Assembly (NCBI RefSeq): GCF_034702125.1 | Contig: NC_085861.1 | Location: 2,647,296-2,711,295 of the forward strand | Direction of reading: 5' to 3' | Origin: Engraulis encrasicolus | Lineage: Eukaryota > Chordata > Actinopteri > Clupeiformes > Engraulidae | DNA length: 64,000 nucleotides | Shown here: piece by piece, positions 44,223-55,834 of the stretch | How the letters are laid out: each line of letters starts with the position of its first letter | Numbering within the stretch: the first letter of the stretch is position 1 | Made by a program: the position numbers and the translations under genes | The notes under the pieces: model-generated | The model's database searches: none | What the model was told of the DNA's origin: nothing | Seen by the model: the letters and a program-made list of their open reading frames with translations, nothing else

Positions 44223-44359
44223 CTGCGAGCCACAGGGAAAAGTAGCGTGTGAGCCAGGACCCAAAATTTCACATATTGGCAAAGTCTATCAATGTTTTTT
44301 GTAATCCTCCATGCCTGAGGGACATTATTTGGTATGATAGCCCTCTGGAAGTGGTAGCT

Positions 44360-44470
44360 TTCCTATATGGTGGTCTACGACCTCTCCGAACACACTGGCC
44401 TGCGATCCACAAGGGAAAAGGGAGAAATCCCTGCAGTCAAAATCACAATTGACCTACAATCAGGTCTGTA
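44360..44470 (-). pseudogene. Duplicated fragment of NXPE exon 3 start
   Basis: GGTGGTCTACGACCTCTCCG with the following ACACACTGGCCTGC copies the start of exon 3 and its acceptor. The copy also carries adjacent intron sequence (CACAAGGGAAAAGGGAGAAA). Confidence 0.8.
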
Positions 44471-44478
44471 AATTAACA

Positions 44479-44713
44479 TTATTACATTACATTACATTAC
44501 ATTGAGCTTAGCTGACGCTTTCATTTATTCAAAGCAACTTACAACTATTATTTTTCAGGGGATTGGTTACAGTCCCTGGAGCAATGTGGGGTTAGGTGCC
44601 TTGCTCAAGGGCACTTCAGCCATGGATGGAGATGTAGGGAGAGGTCAGGGGGGATTCGAACTGGCAACCCCTAGATTGAAAGACCAACTCTCTAACCACT
44701 AGGCCACGGCTGG
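44479..44713 (-). repeat. tRNA-derived SINE, reverse
   Basis: The reverse of the SINE at 28971: B-box-like GGATTCGAACTGGC near 44651 and an ATTACATTACATTAC tail at 44479. Confidence 0.8.
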
Positions 44714-44755
44714 CTAGGAAGTGGACTGAGTACGTCCCGTTGTGGTGGTCTACAA

Positions 44756-44801
44756 CAGTGTTTCCCAACCTTTTTTGTCTTGCGTAGGTTGGGAAACGCT
44801 G
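44756..44801. mobile_element. 46-bp micro-MITE (hAT-like)
   Basis: CAGTGTTTCCCAACC and GGTTGGGAAACGCTG with only a short spacer, flanked by perfect GTCTACAA at 44748-44755 and 44802-44809. Confidence 0.9.
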
Positions 44802-44831
44802 GTCTACAACCTCTCCGAACACACTGGCCTG

Positions 44832-45120
44832 TAGGGATGTTAATAAAATCGAAATGTATCGATGTATCGGGAGTATTGGCCGGCGATTGAATCGAATCGC
44901 ATCGTATCGTGGGGCAGTTTTAAGAATCGAAAAGAATCGAATCGCTGGCCCCTGTGCAATGCCCTAGCTCCATAACACAATAGTAGTGGAAAAGTAATTG
45001 GAAAAAATCGAATCGCATCGTATCGTGGGGAATTCTTAAGTATCGAAAAAAAATCGAATCCCGGATTTAAGAAATCGATACTGTATCGTATCGTCATGAA
45101 GGCTGTGATTTACACCCCTA
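44832..45120. mobile_element. 289-bp hAT-type MITE
   Basis: TAGGGATGTTAAT and ATTTACACCCCTA termini, full of ATCGAATCG repeats, with perfect CTGGCCTG at 44824-44831 and 45121-45128. Confidence 0.9.
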
Positions 45121-45192
45121 CTGGCCTGCTATCCACAAGGGAAAAGGGAGAAATCCCAGCAGTGCTTGTCACAATCACAATGGATCTACAAT

Positions 45193-45364
45193 CAGGGCTC
45201 TAAATTAACTTTTTTCTTCACCTGCCAAAATAGCTAGTTGGTGTTCATCTTACCAGCCAAACGCACAGTCACTAATGGGTCAAAGTGGCTAGAAAGGTTT
45301 CTTTCTCTACCAGCCAAACTGAGATTTCATCTGGTAGATTGGCGAGTGTTAATTCAGAGCCCTG
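45193..45364. mobile_element. hAT-like MITE
   Basis: CAGGGCTCTAAATTAACTTT and GTTAATTCAGAGCCCTG bound 172 bp. Flanks TCTACAAT and CATACAAT agree at six of eight bases. Confidence 0.75.
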
Positions 45365-45399
45365 CATACAATACTGGAAGATAAAGACATAACTGTATA

Positions 45400-46298
45400 T
45401 TTAACTATGCCTATGCCGTCGCCTCCGACTGTTAAAGGTATATCCCCGAAACGCGATGCTTCCAGTCCGCTATCATTCCTACCACTCCCATCCACATATT
45501 TATAAACTTATATATTAAATACAATATATATATATAAAATATTTAAGCAGACGTCAGTGAGGGGATCAGGAACCTGTTGTCCAGGCGTCTGCCACATGTC
45601 CGAACGCCCACTGGCTGCGCCCTACGGGCTCCACTTATTCCTGCGCGACACACCTCCGGTCGGTACCCGTTTAATTGGTGATTCGATCGGGAGTGTTTGT
45701 AACTCCCATAGGAGAGCAGTGGAACGATAGAGACTGCACTCTCGTTCCCCATTCTCGCTGTTGAAAGCTCAGGATGGAAGTGGATGAGGATATGCGCAGG
45801 TGCGTGCCGCCTTTTATAGCCACCGAGGATTGCAGGAAAAGGCCAGCCTTTTTGCCTTCATATCATGCAATATGTGGGAAACGCCGAAGCCAGCTGGAGC
45901 TCTAGTAGATCTGGAGAGGGCAGGGCACGAAGCAAACCTTAACACAGCAGCGCACATCACGGCCTTGTGTGACAAGACAAATGATGAAAGACTTCTATGG
46001 CTGCATTACAACACTACAAGAGAAGTGCATGTAAATGCATCAAAATGTGTACATGTTTGCGACTGATTTGATAGTCAGGATGGGAAACGAAATGTCGAAG
46101 CAGTGCATAGCTAACACCAGAGACGGTATGGGGTTACTTTGGCTAGCTAGCAGGTGTGTTGGGGTGAACGCTGACCTCAATATCTCCTCCCTGGGTCACG
46201 TCTCGTGTATTTGTGATAGTACTACGGAGGATGCGAATTACCCATAGGAGAGCAGTCTCTCTCCACTCCTTCAGAGAACCGGGGACATACTGTATACA
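45400..46298. repeat. Repeat fragment and non-coding intron DNA
   Basis: 45430-45515 matches the end of the 3645-type repeat (CCCCGAAACGCGATGC). CCCATAGGAGAGCAGT occurs twice (about 45705 and 46241), suggesting another repeat. No exon was recognised. Confidence 0.5.
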
Positions 46299-46306
46299 GT
46301 CCTAAT

Positions 46307-46718
46307 TAGAGATGCACAGGATCCAAGATCCGGTTCCGGATCCGGCAGGATAATAGGGTTTTTCACAGGATCCGGATCTGGCAGGATCTTAAGCAGTGGA
46401 TCCGGTATCCGGCAGTTACCTAAAAATCAGGATCTGGTGCATCTCTAGCCTAGGTTTTTCAGTCAGTCTTTCACAACCCCAATAGCTGCATGGAGTGAAG
46501 AACTTTGGAAGCGGCCAGTGCAGGCAGTGTGGCAGTAAGCCAATGAGCCCAAAAAAATAGTTTTAGCCAACGTAATAAAGAGGGACCACGTTTGCGAGTA
46601 GGCTATGTGTTTCAACCCTTTCGTAGGATCCGGTATCTGATTCCGGATCCGGCAAGATCTTAAGCAGTGGATGCGGTATCCGGTAGGATCCTAAAAATCA
46701 GGATCCGGTTCATCTCTA
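46307..46718. mobile_element. 412-bp MITE rich in ATCCGG repeats
   Basis: TAGAGATGCACAGGATCC and its counterpart end, with GTCCTAAT perfectly duplicated at 46299-46306 and 46719-46726. The inside has many GGATCCGG motifs. It lies 23 bp from NXPE exon 2. Confidence 0.88.
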
Positions 46719-46740
46719 GTCCTAATGTTTTTCCAGTTAC

Positions 46741-46962
46741 CTTCAATGTGGGTGAATGAACCTTTGCCTGGAAAAAATCTCCTCCATAGCGTTTCGGCCG
46801 CCCAGCGAAGTCCTTGGCAAAGATGGTGACCAGGAGCTCCTCCCCCACAGAGTAGTTCTGTTTGAAGTTCTGAATAGCGAAGGTCGACTTGGCTGCACTC
46901 GTGCTTTGGTTGACGAAGGTGACCTGCTGCTCTGGTCTGGGCCATTGGCAGATCTCCTTGAC
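46741..46962 (-). CDS. NXPE-like exon 2
   Basis: 222 bp, phase 0 at both ends, between CACCTTTTAG and TTGAAG|GTAACT. It encodes VKEICQWPRPEQQVTFVNQS, TSAAKSTFAI and VGEELLVTIFAKDFAGRPKR, then YGGDFFQAKVHSPTLK. The VGxxLxVxIxAxDxxGRPKxYGGDFxxA.xHSP pattern is the hallmark first domain of NXPE proteins. It is intact. Confidence 0.92.
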
Positions 46963-47003
46963 CTAAAAGGTGGTGGTGGTGTAAGATTTCAGCAACAACT
47001 TAA

Positions 47004-47363
47004 AGGTACACTGTGCAGGAAATGGTCAAAAAAGGTACTGCAACTATGCTGCTCATTGAAACTGGGCTGCCTATTGCCAAATTTGATATTTACATGAAAG
47101 TTTACTAAGTAATAAACAAATATTTTCTAGTATGGTCCAATAGAGTAATTTTTGCAGCTAAAAATGGCTATTTTTGGAAATTAAAAATGGCGGACCATGG
47201 AGAAGATCCCCCTTTTCATGTATGAAAAGTTTAATTTTTCCACTCATAATGAATACTTATAATAATTTGATAGTGGTGGTAGTATTCATGAAAAAGGTAA
47301 ACTTAGTGAATGGGCAGCATGAATTCTGGAAATAAACAACTAAAAATCTCACACAATGTACCT
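47004..47363. mobile_element. 360-bp TTAA MITE
   Basis: TTAA at 47000-47003 and 47364-47367 and AGGTACACTGTG / CACAATGTACCT termini. A partial copy is near 55315-55380. TTAA suggests mobilisation by piggyBac or Kolobok transposases. Confidence 0.8.
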
Positions 47364-47589
47364 TTAAAATAATTTTCATCACTTTCTGTTTGCACAGAAA
47401 CGTGTCTTCCATGACACATTTCACTGATTCTTGAGGAAGTGGCTAAAACAGGTTGTAATCTCGAAAGAAAAAAAACGAAGTGAATTACAAAATAATAAGG
47501 TATATCCTCGTAGACAAAGGTCAGAAATGCACAAGGCCAATCTCCCCATTTTGAATTTTTTTCAGAAATCAGGTTTTTCTCCGATCATA

Positions 47590-49015
47590 CCTTGTTTTTG
47601 GTCAACACCGTCAGACACAATTAAAAGCAATAAAAAGTGTATTGATTTGGTTGCATATGTATCTGGAGTTTTTAAGTGATTGTGTGTGTTTTTTGGTTCA
47701 CACATACGCCTTTAAATGTTGAAAATTCACTTTCATTCTATTTTAATACGGCTTCATGTGTTCTAATTTTAAAATATGTGCTGTCAGACAATGCTTACTT
47801 TATGCCTAAATAGATCAAACATTTTTTTGTAATTTCACAAATATTCGTGTAGGCTTAAATTTGCAATTACTTTGATAATTCAACAACTCCAAAGGAAAAT
47901 TGTGTAAGGACATTCATTTAAAATGTCCAAAACTCCTTCTTACGGTGGTGACTTAAGAACTGACGGTGGTGACAGTAATCTGAAGGTGGTGAAAATGACC
48001 TAATTATTACCTACATTTAGCAAAATAAATAGCCCTCTCAAGTCAATGACATCTAGCATAAAGACTTTATTTTTGTGTGTGCACAGTATGTTTGTGCATG
48101 TGTTTTTCTTCATTTGTTAGATACTCTAGGAAGTAGGCCTATATTATTGAAAATGTGGCATAAACAGGTTTTAAGCTGTTTAAATCCAAAATATAGAGGT
48201 GTATTATCATAGATGAAGGTCTTGGCTGTGCAGTGAATGTATTGGCCAAGCTCCCCATGTTTTACATTTTTCATAAAATGGGCTCTTTCTTGGTTTTGTC
48301 ACCAGCGTCAGACAGAATTAGAATTAAAAAAAATATGTTTGCTGTATTTAATTAAGTGAATTACTTTTACAATTCAACATAATTGTAGATACTTATTGGA
48401 AGCATATTCTTAAAACTTGTCAAAAACATGTAAAACACATGCTTTTTTGTGAACTACATCAGATGTCACCACCGTCAGGTTTTGTGACAAAAAAAACCCT
48501 CCAAATGCACCTCAGTGGAGGCTGGAGTATAAGTTTGGGTCACAATTATTACTAACATGTCTGGTAATGTTTCATTAACCAGCACAATTTAGTAAAATAT
48601 GGAACAAGATGATGAGCGGAACAAAATCTGACGGTGGTGACATCTGACGGTGTGAGACAAAAAAACACTCTTTTACATATTATGCATTTTTTGCTCACAT
48701 TAGCCACTTCGTTTTCGCTCTGTTTCTTAGGGGCTTCATGCTGCTTCTGAAAATGTATATATAATTAACATTAATGTAACATAATACTATTAAAACCCCC
48801 GACGGTGTTGACAGTTTATGGTTGGGACAGTACCAGTGTCCAAACAAATTAACAAATTGAGGAGAAATTAGTAAACTTACAGGAGCTTCAGTGATGGTGA
48901 AGTATTCAGTAGAGCTAAAGGTTTGAAACAGGGTCCTAAGTAATGACAATGACCTTGTACATACCTGATTTTATTGTCTTTTTTAAAAAAAAATCTGACG
49001 GTGGTGACTAATATG
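47590..49015. repeat. Region with recurring TGACGGTGGTGAC motif
   Basis: CTGACGGTGGTGAC or close variants occur on both strands near 47606, 47942, 47960, 48303, 48469, 48629, 48650, 48800 and 48993, in otherwise AT-rich DNA. There are no ORFs of note. Confidence 0.7.
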
Positions 49016-49789
49016 CTGGACACACTTTGAGCAATCAGAAAATAGTAGTAAATATTTCTTTACATGCACTATGTGCATATCAGCAGAACCACTTCAATAT
49101 GGACTTTCACATCATGGTGATATTATTCAATAATATCAGTGATTTTTACATTTTAAGTCAATTGAAATGATGATGTCTGTCCTTGGGACAGCTGTTTTTA
49201 CAGGGTGTGGGCAGGTTTATAGCCATGAAAAGTAATAAAATTACACTTAAATATTTCAAACGACTGTACATTTGTGTAACAGACCCCTGGGTCTTTACCT
49301 GGATTCATTTTGTTCATGAAAATGTAGTTTATTTTCAACAGAATTGGCAGTTTATTGCTGAGACATGTTTTAGCCGCTTTCTCAAGAATCAGTGATTTGT
49401 CTTCCACAGTCCACATATAAGCACACAATAAAAACACATCAAAGGCGCACAAGGTAGGATGACGTCGTCAGCGCGGTGCCCGTGGCATACCTGTCTCAAA
49501 ATCTACACCGTAGTGAAAAATGCTGTTCAAATAAACTTGATGTGTTTTTCATCGCGGAATGCCAGCAGTTGACACAAATCTGAATATGGTGTGTAAAGGG
49601 ATTTGCCGTATTTCCCACGGCACTCCCTCCTACCACTCTGTAAAAAAGTTGCATTCGGGGTTTTCTGACAGCGGAAGTGGGCGCGAGAGCCATCGTTCAC
49701 TTACTAATTATTCACATGACCATCGGCTGACTCGGTACAGTGATTAAGTAAATCCTACCTGGAGCCCCTTTAATATCTGTTCTGATTAT

Positions 49790-50135
49790 GGGATAGAATT
49801 TGATATTAACTATAATGCAAAGAAAAGTGTGGTTATGATCTGTAGAACAAAAGATTATTTGAAAATTAAATTCCCTTCTTTCTATCTGGAGAAGAGCTGG
49901 GAGTAGCTAATGCCACAAAATATCTTTGGCACATCTTCTTAACAGATACGCTGGAGGATGACGCTGACATCAGCAGACAGAGGAGAGTGCTATATGTCCA
50001 AGCCAACATGCTGGCTAGAAAATTCCATCACTTAACTGTCAATCTGTTTCGAACTTACTGCTCCCCTCTTTACACAGCTCCACTCTGGGTTAGATACAAG
50101 AGGGAGAGCCTGCTCAAGCTGTCAGGGCAGCACAG
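49790..50135 (+). pseudogene. LINE reverse transcriptase fragment
   Basis: Split frames give FDINYNAKKSVVMICRTK, LGVANATKYLWHIFLTDT and RVLYVQANMLARKFHHLT, then YCSPLYTAPLWVRYKR, the region after the catalytic site in a fish non-LTR element. Several frame changes and a stop. Confidence 0.65.
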
Positions 50136-50363
50136 TCTAAGGAATTAGAAACCTCGAATATTCCTGTATAAAGTACAGTAGACCTACAGGCCAAAAGTGT
50201 GGCTCACCTTCTCATTTATGTATTATCTTTATTTTCGTGGATTTTCATTGTGTATTTTCATGCAGGTCATCAAAACTGTGCATGAACACATGGAGAATTA
50301 TGTGCTTACCAAAAATATCTTTCTAGCTGTTGTCCAACAGCAATGCCAGCTGTCTATCCACCT

Positions 50364-50854
50364 GAAGTCAACACGGCACAACTGATGGCCCCACACATTT
50401 CAATAATCTTGTTTTTTGTCTATTTTCAAATAAAAATGCCCAGACAGTCATGTCAATCCTAATTGAACATTAAAGTCCTCCAATAACTCACTAGAATTGT
50501 AGAACTAGAATTTTGAGACCTAAAACCTAGTTTTAAACACTTGCCAATACAAGCATTTTACAAACATTTTCTTAATCTGATATTGAGTCACAGCCAGTTA
50601 CTTGGAGAGGTCAAACCTGTGTTGGAGGGAATCTGTGGTGGGGTTGTTCACTTTTACATTTACTTTTTGTATCGTTTCACCTAGATAACCAGCTATGCTG
50701 ACCAAGTGACCCATTATCAGATCAAGAAAATCTCTCTTGTATTGCTTGTATCAATTAAAATTGACTCGACTGACTGGGTATTTTTACTTGAAAATAGACA
50801 GAAAAATAAGCTTGTTGAAACATGTGGGGCCCTCAGTTTTGCTGTGTTGACGTC
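50364..50854. mobile_element. Foldback MITE, arms of about 75 bp
   Basis: GGCCCCACACATTTCAATAA ... TGTCTATTTTCAA at the left is mirrored by TTGAAAATAGACAG ... ATGTGGGGCC at the right, the match extending outward to GAAGTCAACAC / GTGTTGACGTC. Confidence 0.75.
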
Positions 50855-50868
50855 ACTGTTTGGCATCT

Positions 50869-51700
50869 TTACCTTCGCCAAGACAAAGTCGGCGAAGGTT
50901 ATGTTTTGACCGCTGTGTATTTATTTATTTATTTGTTTGTATGTTTGTTTGTACTTCGTATAACTCAGACAGAACTGAGCCGATTTTTATGAAATTTGGT
51001 GGGATAATTGGTCATGACCCAAGGAACAATCGATTAGTTTTTGGGAGTGATTGGGTCAAAGGTCAAAGGTCAAGGTCAAAATGTTTGTTTGTACTTCGTA
51101 TAACTCAGACAGAACTGAGCCGATATTTATGAAATTTAGTGGGATGATTGGTCATGACCCAAGGAACACTCGATTACTTTTTGGGAGTGATTGGGTCAAA
51201 GGTCAAAGGTCAAGGTCACGAAAAGGTCAAAAACGTACATTGAGCCGATTTTTATGAAATTTGGTGGGATGATTGGTCATGACCCAAGGAACAATCGATT
51301 ACATTTTGGGAGTGATTGGGTCAAAGGTCAAAGGTCACGAAAAGGTCAAAAACGTAAATTCAGCCGATTTTTATGAAATTTACTGGGATGATTGGTCATG
51401 ACCCAAGGAACAATCGATTACTATTTGGGAGTGATTGGGTCAAAGGTCAAGGTCAAGGTCACGAAAAGGTCAAAAATGTTTTTCTTTGCCAAGCACTATA
51501 TGCCAGAACAACGTGTGCATGCGGAATTGAATAAGAGGTCAAGACTGGGCCAAATATGTAATATTACGATATTCCGGTCCAATTTAAATGAAACTAACAC
51601 CAAAATTTGGAGAATGTTACGCCCCACACTCTGAAGATGGCCAGAAAAAAATAAGTGGCGTAGGCGAAGGTTTGCGCTCTACCGAGTGCCCATTCTAGTT
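50869..51700. repeat. Interspersed repeat with internal tandem units
   Basis: It starts CCTTCGCCAAGACAAAGTCG and ends GGCGAAGGTTTGCGCTCTAC. Between are four units of about 110-145 bp with GATTTTTATGAAATTTGGTG and TTGGTCATGACCCAAGGAAC. The open frames across them come from the repeat. Confidence 0.8.
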
Positions 51701-52535
51701 TAAATATTTTTTTAATAATTGTTTTTATTTTTTATATACTTTAATCTTTTTGTCAAGCAAAAAATGATATATGTCTTCATGCACAAATGTAATGCCCTCC
51801 CTGAAAATGTACTATGTTCTGTAAATAGCCTAAAAAATAAAGAGAATTCATTAAATGAGAAGGTGAGTCCACACTTTTGGCCTGTACTGTATGTAGCCTA
51901 CTCCATGTAGAATAGACCCCTTTAGAGTTTGTAAACAGGTATGACATAATTTGGCTGTGTGCGCACCGAAGCCTCAAAATCGCCCATGCTCCGTTCACTT
52001 GTACAGAGACTCAACAGGTGTTTTTTTCCGAAATAAGATAACGGATGCTCGCGCTAACCTCAGATATGCAGTGGGCACCACGGACACAGGTATTCCTGCC
52101 GATGTCATCAGTCCAGTCAGTAGTTAAATGTCTTGTAACAACAAACATCTCCTATGCTTCTGGAACAGCCTCTTCCCTCTCAAAATAGCATAACAAGTGT
52201 ACTTTTCGGAATCTCTATTTTTTTTATCAACGTACACGCTTCAGAACGGCAGTTTTTCTCTCTTTAGTGTCTGCACTGTCACCCTTACATACAGAATCAC
52301 CACTCCCGATTTCACCCATGCCTGCTGTTCTCCTAGTGGCCGCTGTCGAGATACGGCTCTGAGCGCAGCGGCCCGTTCTTTCTGAATGGAGTCTGCACTC
52401 CCCCTAGAGTGCAGTACCACCCAGAAAAGGGGAGTCTCTCGTAATATCCTTACAATATCCCTGGTGTGTTTGAGTCCACGATGCGCACGCATTCATGAGC
52501 AAGTCGACTCTGAACGTGTCTATAGAGCTTGAAAG

Positions 52536-53114
52536 CAGTGGTGGACGAAGTACACCAGTTATGTACTTGAGTAAAAGTACAATTACCTTGCATTGAAAAC
52601 TACTCAAGTAAAAGTGAAAGTATTCACCTCACTTTTTTACTTGAGTAGAAGTACAAAAGTATCTGCCGTCAAAAATACTTAAGTACTAAAAGTAAAAAGT
52701 AAAAACTTAAAAATGAAGCTTTTGGTGCAATTTTAATATGTAAGTGTTGTAGGCCTAGTTTGGTCATATCTAATTCAATATCCTCTGATTTGCATAGGCT
52801 ATACCAACATGTTAGAACTAGGCCATAACAGGCCTTAGAAACACTGTCCATGGATGTTATAGCATCAGAAGTTAATTTTCACCTCTCTAAACATTTAATA
52901 CTGACCCTAACATGCCCAAAAGAACACATGAAAGGGCCTCTAATATTAAAAATGATTAGGCTGAAATTGATTATATGCTACAAACTACTACAATACCCCC
53001 AGCCGTAGGCCTACAGTCCAGTATAGGCCTACTTATTTGTGACAGCAAGGAGTTAGAGTAGTAGCCAATAAAGTACTTTATGTTTAATTTTTGTTATAAT
53101 TATGGTTTTGGTAG

Positions 53115-53145
<31 letters not shown>

Positions 53146-54558
53146 CTTCTTCTTCTTCTTCTTCTTCGTCTTATGTAGTGTTTGGTTATGTTAATTGGCT
53201 TAGGCCTATGTATGGACAAACAGATTTCTTGCGATTCTAAGCTACCTTTAAAGATAGGAACATCTTCATATAGGCCTACTTGTAATGGTCTCTATTTGCT
53301 AGATGCCAATGATTTACAATAGCCTACTTGATACAACTTAATTGGAACACTTATCTGTCTGGTCATGAAAAAGCCTTTTGTGCCTGTGCACATCACTGGG
53401 CCAATATTTAGCCAAAGTCCACTTTTTTCTCTTTTTTTTTTACTTTGTTACTGTTGTTTTTTACAACCTCACTTTGGTGGTATTGCCAGTGCTTTTCATA
53501 TCCACTGTAGCCTACTGACCTGACTTAAAGGAAAGGATTCGTGTTGCAAGGATAGGCCTACATGTTGCATGTAGCCTCACTTTGCAACATATGGTGGTCA
53601 TGGCAATCCTCATGTAAAGATGCAAACCCTTTACACAAGCCTCTTTTCCATAAAGTTGAAGCAAATCATTTTTTTGTGACAGGGGAGTCTATTAGACAAG
53701 TAATTGATATCCCCAACTACTTCAGAATACTGCAATATATTGAGGGGAAAGAATGCTATCACGGAGTTGTGCGCCTGGATGGTTTGGAATAAGCAGCATG
53801 TTTAGACATCCTGTGTACTTGACTCAAGAAACCAACACGCTACAAAAGCGGCAATTACGTGACTCCGTGACTCTCAGTCATAACACAGATATAGCACAGT
53901 AAGTATCAATTAGCTGATTATTCAGTTCAAACTCGAAGCCTATCTGACAAATTTCGTCTTGTCAGGCAAATGCAGCCTGCGAGCTAAACCTCTCCCCCCT
54001 CACACAACGAATACGACGTGCAGATTAATACACTCTAACAACGTTATTGTCGCCTGCTTTATTGTCTTGCTGTGCTTTCCGCATGTTACTAGAAAGTACC
54101 GTTTCTTCTTATTTCAATTCGTCTCGCAAGTCTCAACAGTGGACACATCAGTGGTCTTGCTCTGCTCGCTTTCCTTCTAAAACTAATTCTGTACAGTAGA
54201 GCGTGTTATCACGTGACACATTACAACGAATCACAATGGCGAATCTCTGAGTCTGCCAATCGAATTCAGTTTCACTTTCTTCACAAAAGCCTGAAATCTC
54301 AGATTTCATTTGACCAGGGCATTAAAAATGAATTAATTCACCTGACGTGTATCGCCTTAAATTAAAAAAAGGAACGAGTAAGGAACGAGTGTTTCTGTAA
54401 ATGTAACGAAGTGAAAGTACTAAATTTCACTTTGAAATGTAGTGAAGTAAAAGTATAAAGTCTTACCAAATAAAAATACTTGAGTAAAGTATGAAAGTAT
54501 GAAAATGTTACTTAAGTACAGTAACGAATTACATTTACTTCGTTACTGTCCACCACTG
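52536..54558. mobile_element. 2-kb non-autonomous hAT element
   Basis: CAGTGGTGGACGAAGTAC and its inverse, with CTTGAAAG perfectly duplicated at 52528-52535 and 54559-54566. Subterminal ACTTGAGTAAAAGTAC repeats are on both sides, and a (TTC)n tract lies at 53117-53168. No transposase ORF was recognised. Confidence 0.92.
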
Positions 54559-55004
54559 CTTGAAAGTGACGTCACTTCCCCCGATTTCATGGGACCTCAA
54601 CGGCATTTTTAGCCGAAAATCGTAGCATGTAATGCAATGGCGGTATTAAAATGATATTTCGATCCCATTCGAGTTGTGCCACGAGCTCCATATATGTTGG
54701 TTCTGATATTTTTGCTTAATTTTTCGTACGAACCCCCAAACTTTTTAGAAAGCTGTGTTTCTTCACATTTTTCATGCCGACGGCCTCAGAACAAAACATA
54801 GATACTTCTGCATGAATATTCTTTATCGAGCCTCTTAAACAGCATATTTGTAGCCCAGCGCATATAATGACTGAGATCAGAAGATATTTACTCGCTACCA
54901 TGTTGTTAGTTGGTCAACTTAGGTCCCGTGAAATACAGAACTAAGGGGCGGGACTTTCGAGCTCTATACATACTTCACCTCCTACAGAGGGGAGGAGCTT
55001 GTAC

Positions 55005-55154
55005 CTTCTGCCATTCCTCCACCTTGACAGCAGGGGGTGCTTGAGTTGAGCCAGCGGGACGCTGCGTTCTGGTTCTGTTCAGGTGCTGCGTGCGAGGGGC
55101 GGGATGGTATGGTGCACTGCCTTGCACCTCTCCGGAAGAGTATGTCCATAGCAC
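55005..55154 (-). CDS. NXPE-like exon 1 seen here (upstream luminal segment)
   Basis: 150 bp, phase 0 at both ends, between CTCTTTTCTTTCCAG and GCAGAAG|GTACAA. It encodes LWTYSSGEVQGSAPYHPAPR followed by a Pro/Thr-rich stretch ending KVEEWQK, leading into VKEICQWP of exon 2. Low-complexity N-terminal luminal sequence is usual in NXPE proteins. The signal-anchor exon was not found and may lie further upstream. Identity rests on splice signals, phase and position. Confidence 0.55.
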
Positions 55155-55643
55155 CTGGAAAGAAAAGAGGCTTCAACAACTAAACACTGTCAAAAACAAA
55201 CAGAAAACCGGACTGCTTCTCGTTCTTCACTTATTTCATTAGTGCTCACTCAGTGTGATCAGTGTAGAGGCTCTCAAACTTGGTCCAGCTTGAGAAAATC
55301 TGAGGAACTGAAGGATCTGTGCAGGAAATGGTCAAAAAAGGTAGCCTACTGCAACTATGCTGCTCATTGAAACTGTCCTGAAGTAGGCCATGAGAGCCGC
55401 AAAGCATAGGCATTGTAGCCAAATAAAAAGTTTTTAAAAAGCAACCTTGAGTGCCTCAGATTTTCTCTAACTGAACTAAACGCTTTCCTTGTATTTGATC
55501 CATCAAGAACCACAAAAAATGTTTTCTTCTGTACTGGGGGGATTGTATTTGTCTTTTGTGTTTTTTATGTTTTTGTAACTATCAGATGCACTGTCAATGG
55601 CACAGAACAAGTTTCTGCAAAGGCTGTTACTCCAATGAGCCTG

Positions 55644-55716
55644 GCTCTTTGGTGTAGTGGTCAAGAGCCCCCGTTAAGTACCCAGAAGGCCAGGGTTTGA
55701 GTCCTGACAGGGCAAC
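55644..55716 (+). repeat. tRNA-like SINE head, diverged
   Basis: GGCTCTTTGGTGTAGTGGTC ... GGTTTGAGTCC resembles the unit at 30696-30768 in the opposite orientation. Confidence 0.5.
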
Positions 55717-55834
55717 TCGTTACATTTAGTCAATCTCAACCAGGGGGTGTTCACTCGCGGAACTAGCTACTAGCCACAACTGGCTAACCCTACTCCGAAC
55801 AAGTGCAAAATGAATGGGTGTCAATGGAGTTTTC

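Larger units (their letters stand above)
44714..45192 (-). pseudogene. Second duplicated fragment of NXPE exon 3 start, cut by two MITEs
   Basis: Pieces 44714-44755, 44802-44831 and 45121-45192 reassemble the exon start (GTACGTCCCGTTGTGGTGG, then GTCTACAACCTCTCCG) and the intron beside it (CACAAGGGAAAAGGGAGAAA). They are separated by a 46-bp and a 289-bp MITE. Confidence 0.85.
50185..51889. mobile_element. Tc1-like element with two nested elements
   Basis: ACAGGCCAAAAGTGTGG ... CACCTTCTCATTTA at the left is mirrored at 51855-51885. Between lie a foldback element (50364-50854) and a CTTCGCC-type repeat (50869-51700). No transposase remains. Confidence 0.65.

Noticed and set aside
45800..46066. 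88-aa ORF
   Set aside because: No recognisable family, no splice signals, and it lies among repeat fragments in an NXPE intron.
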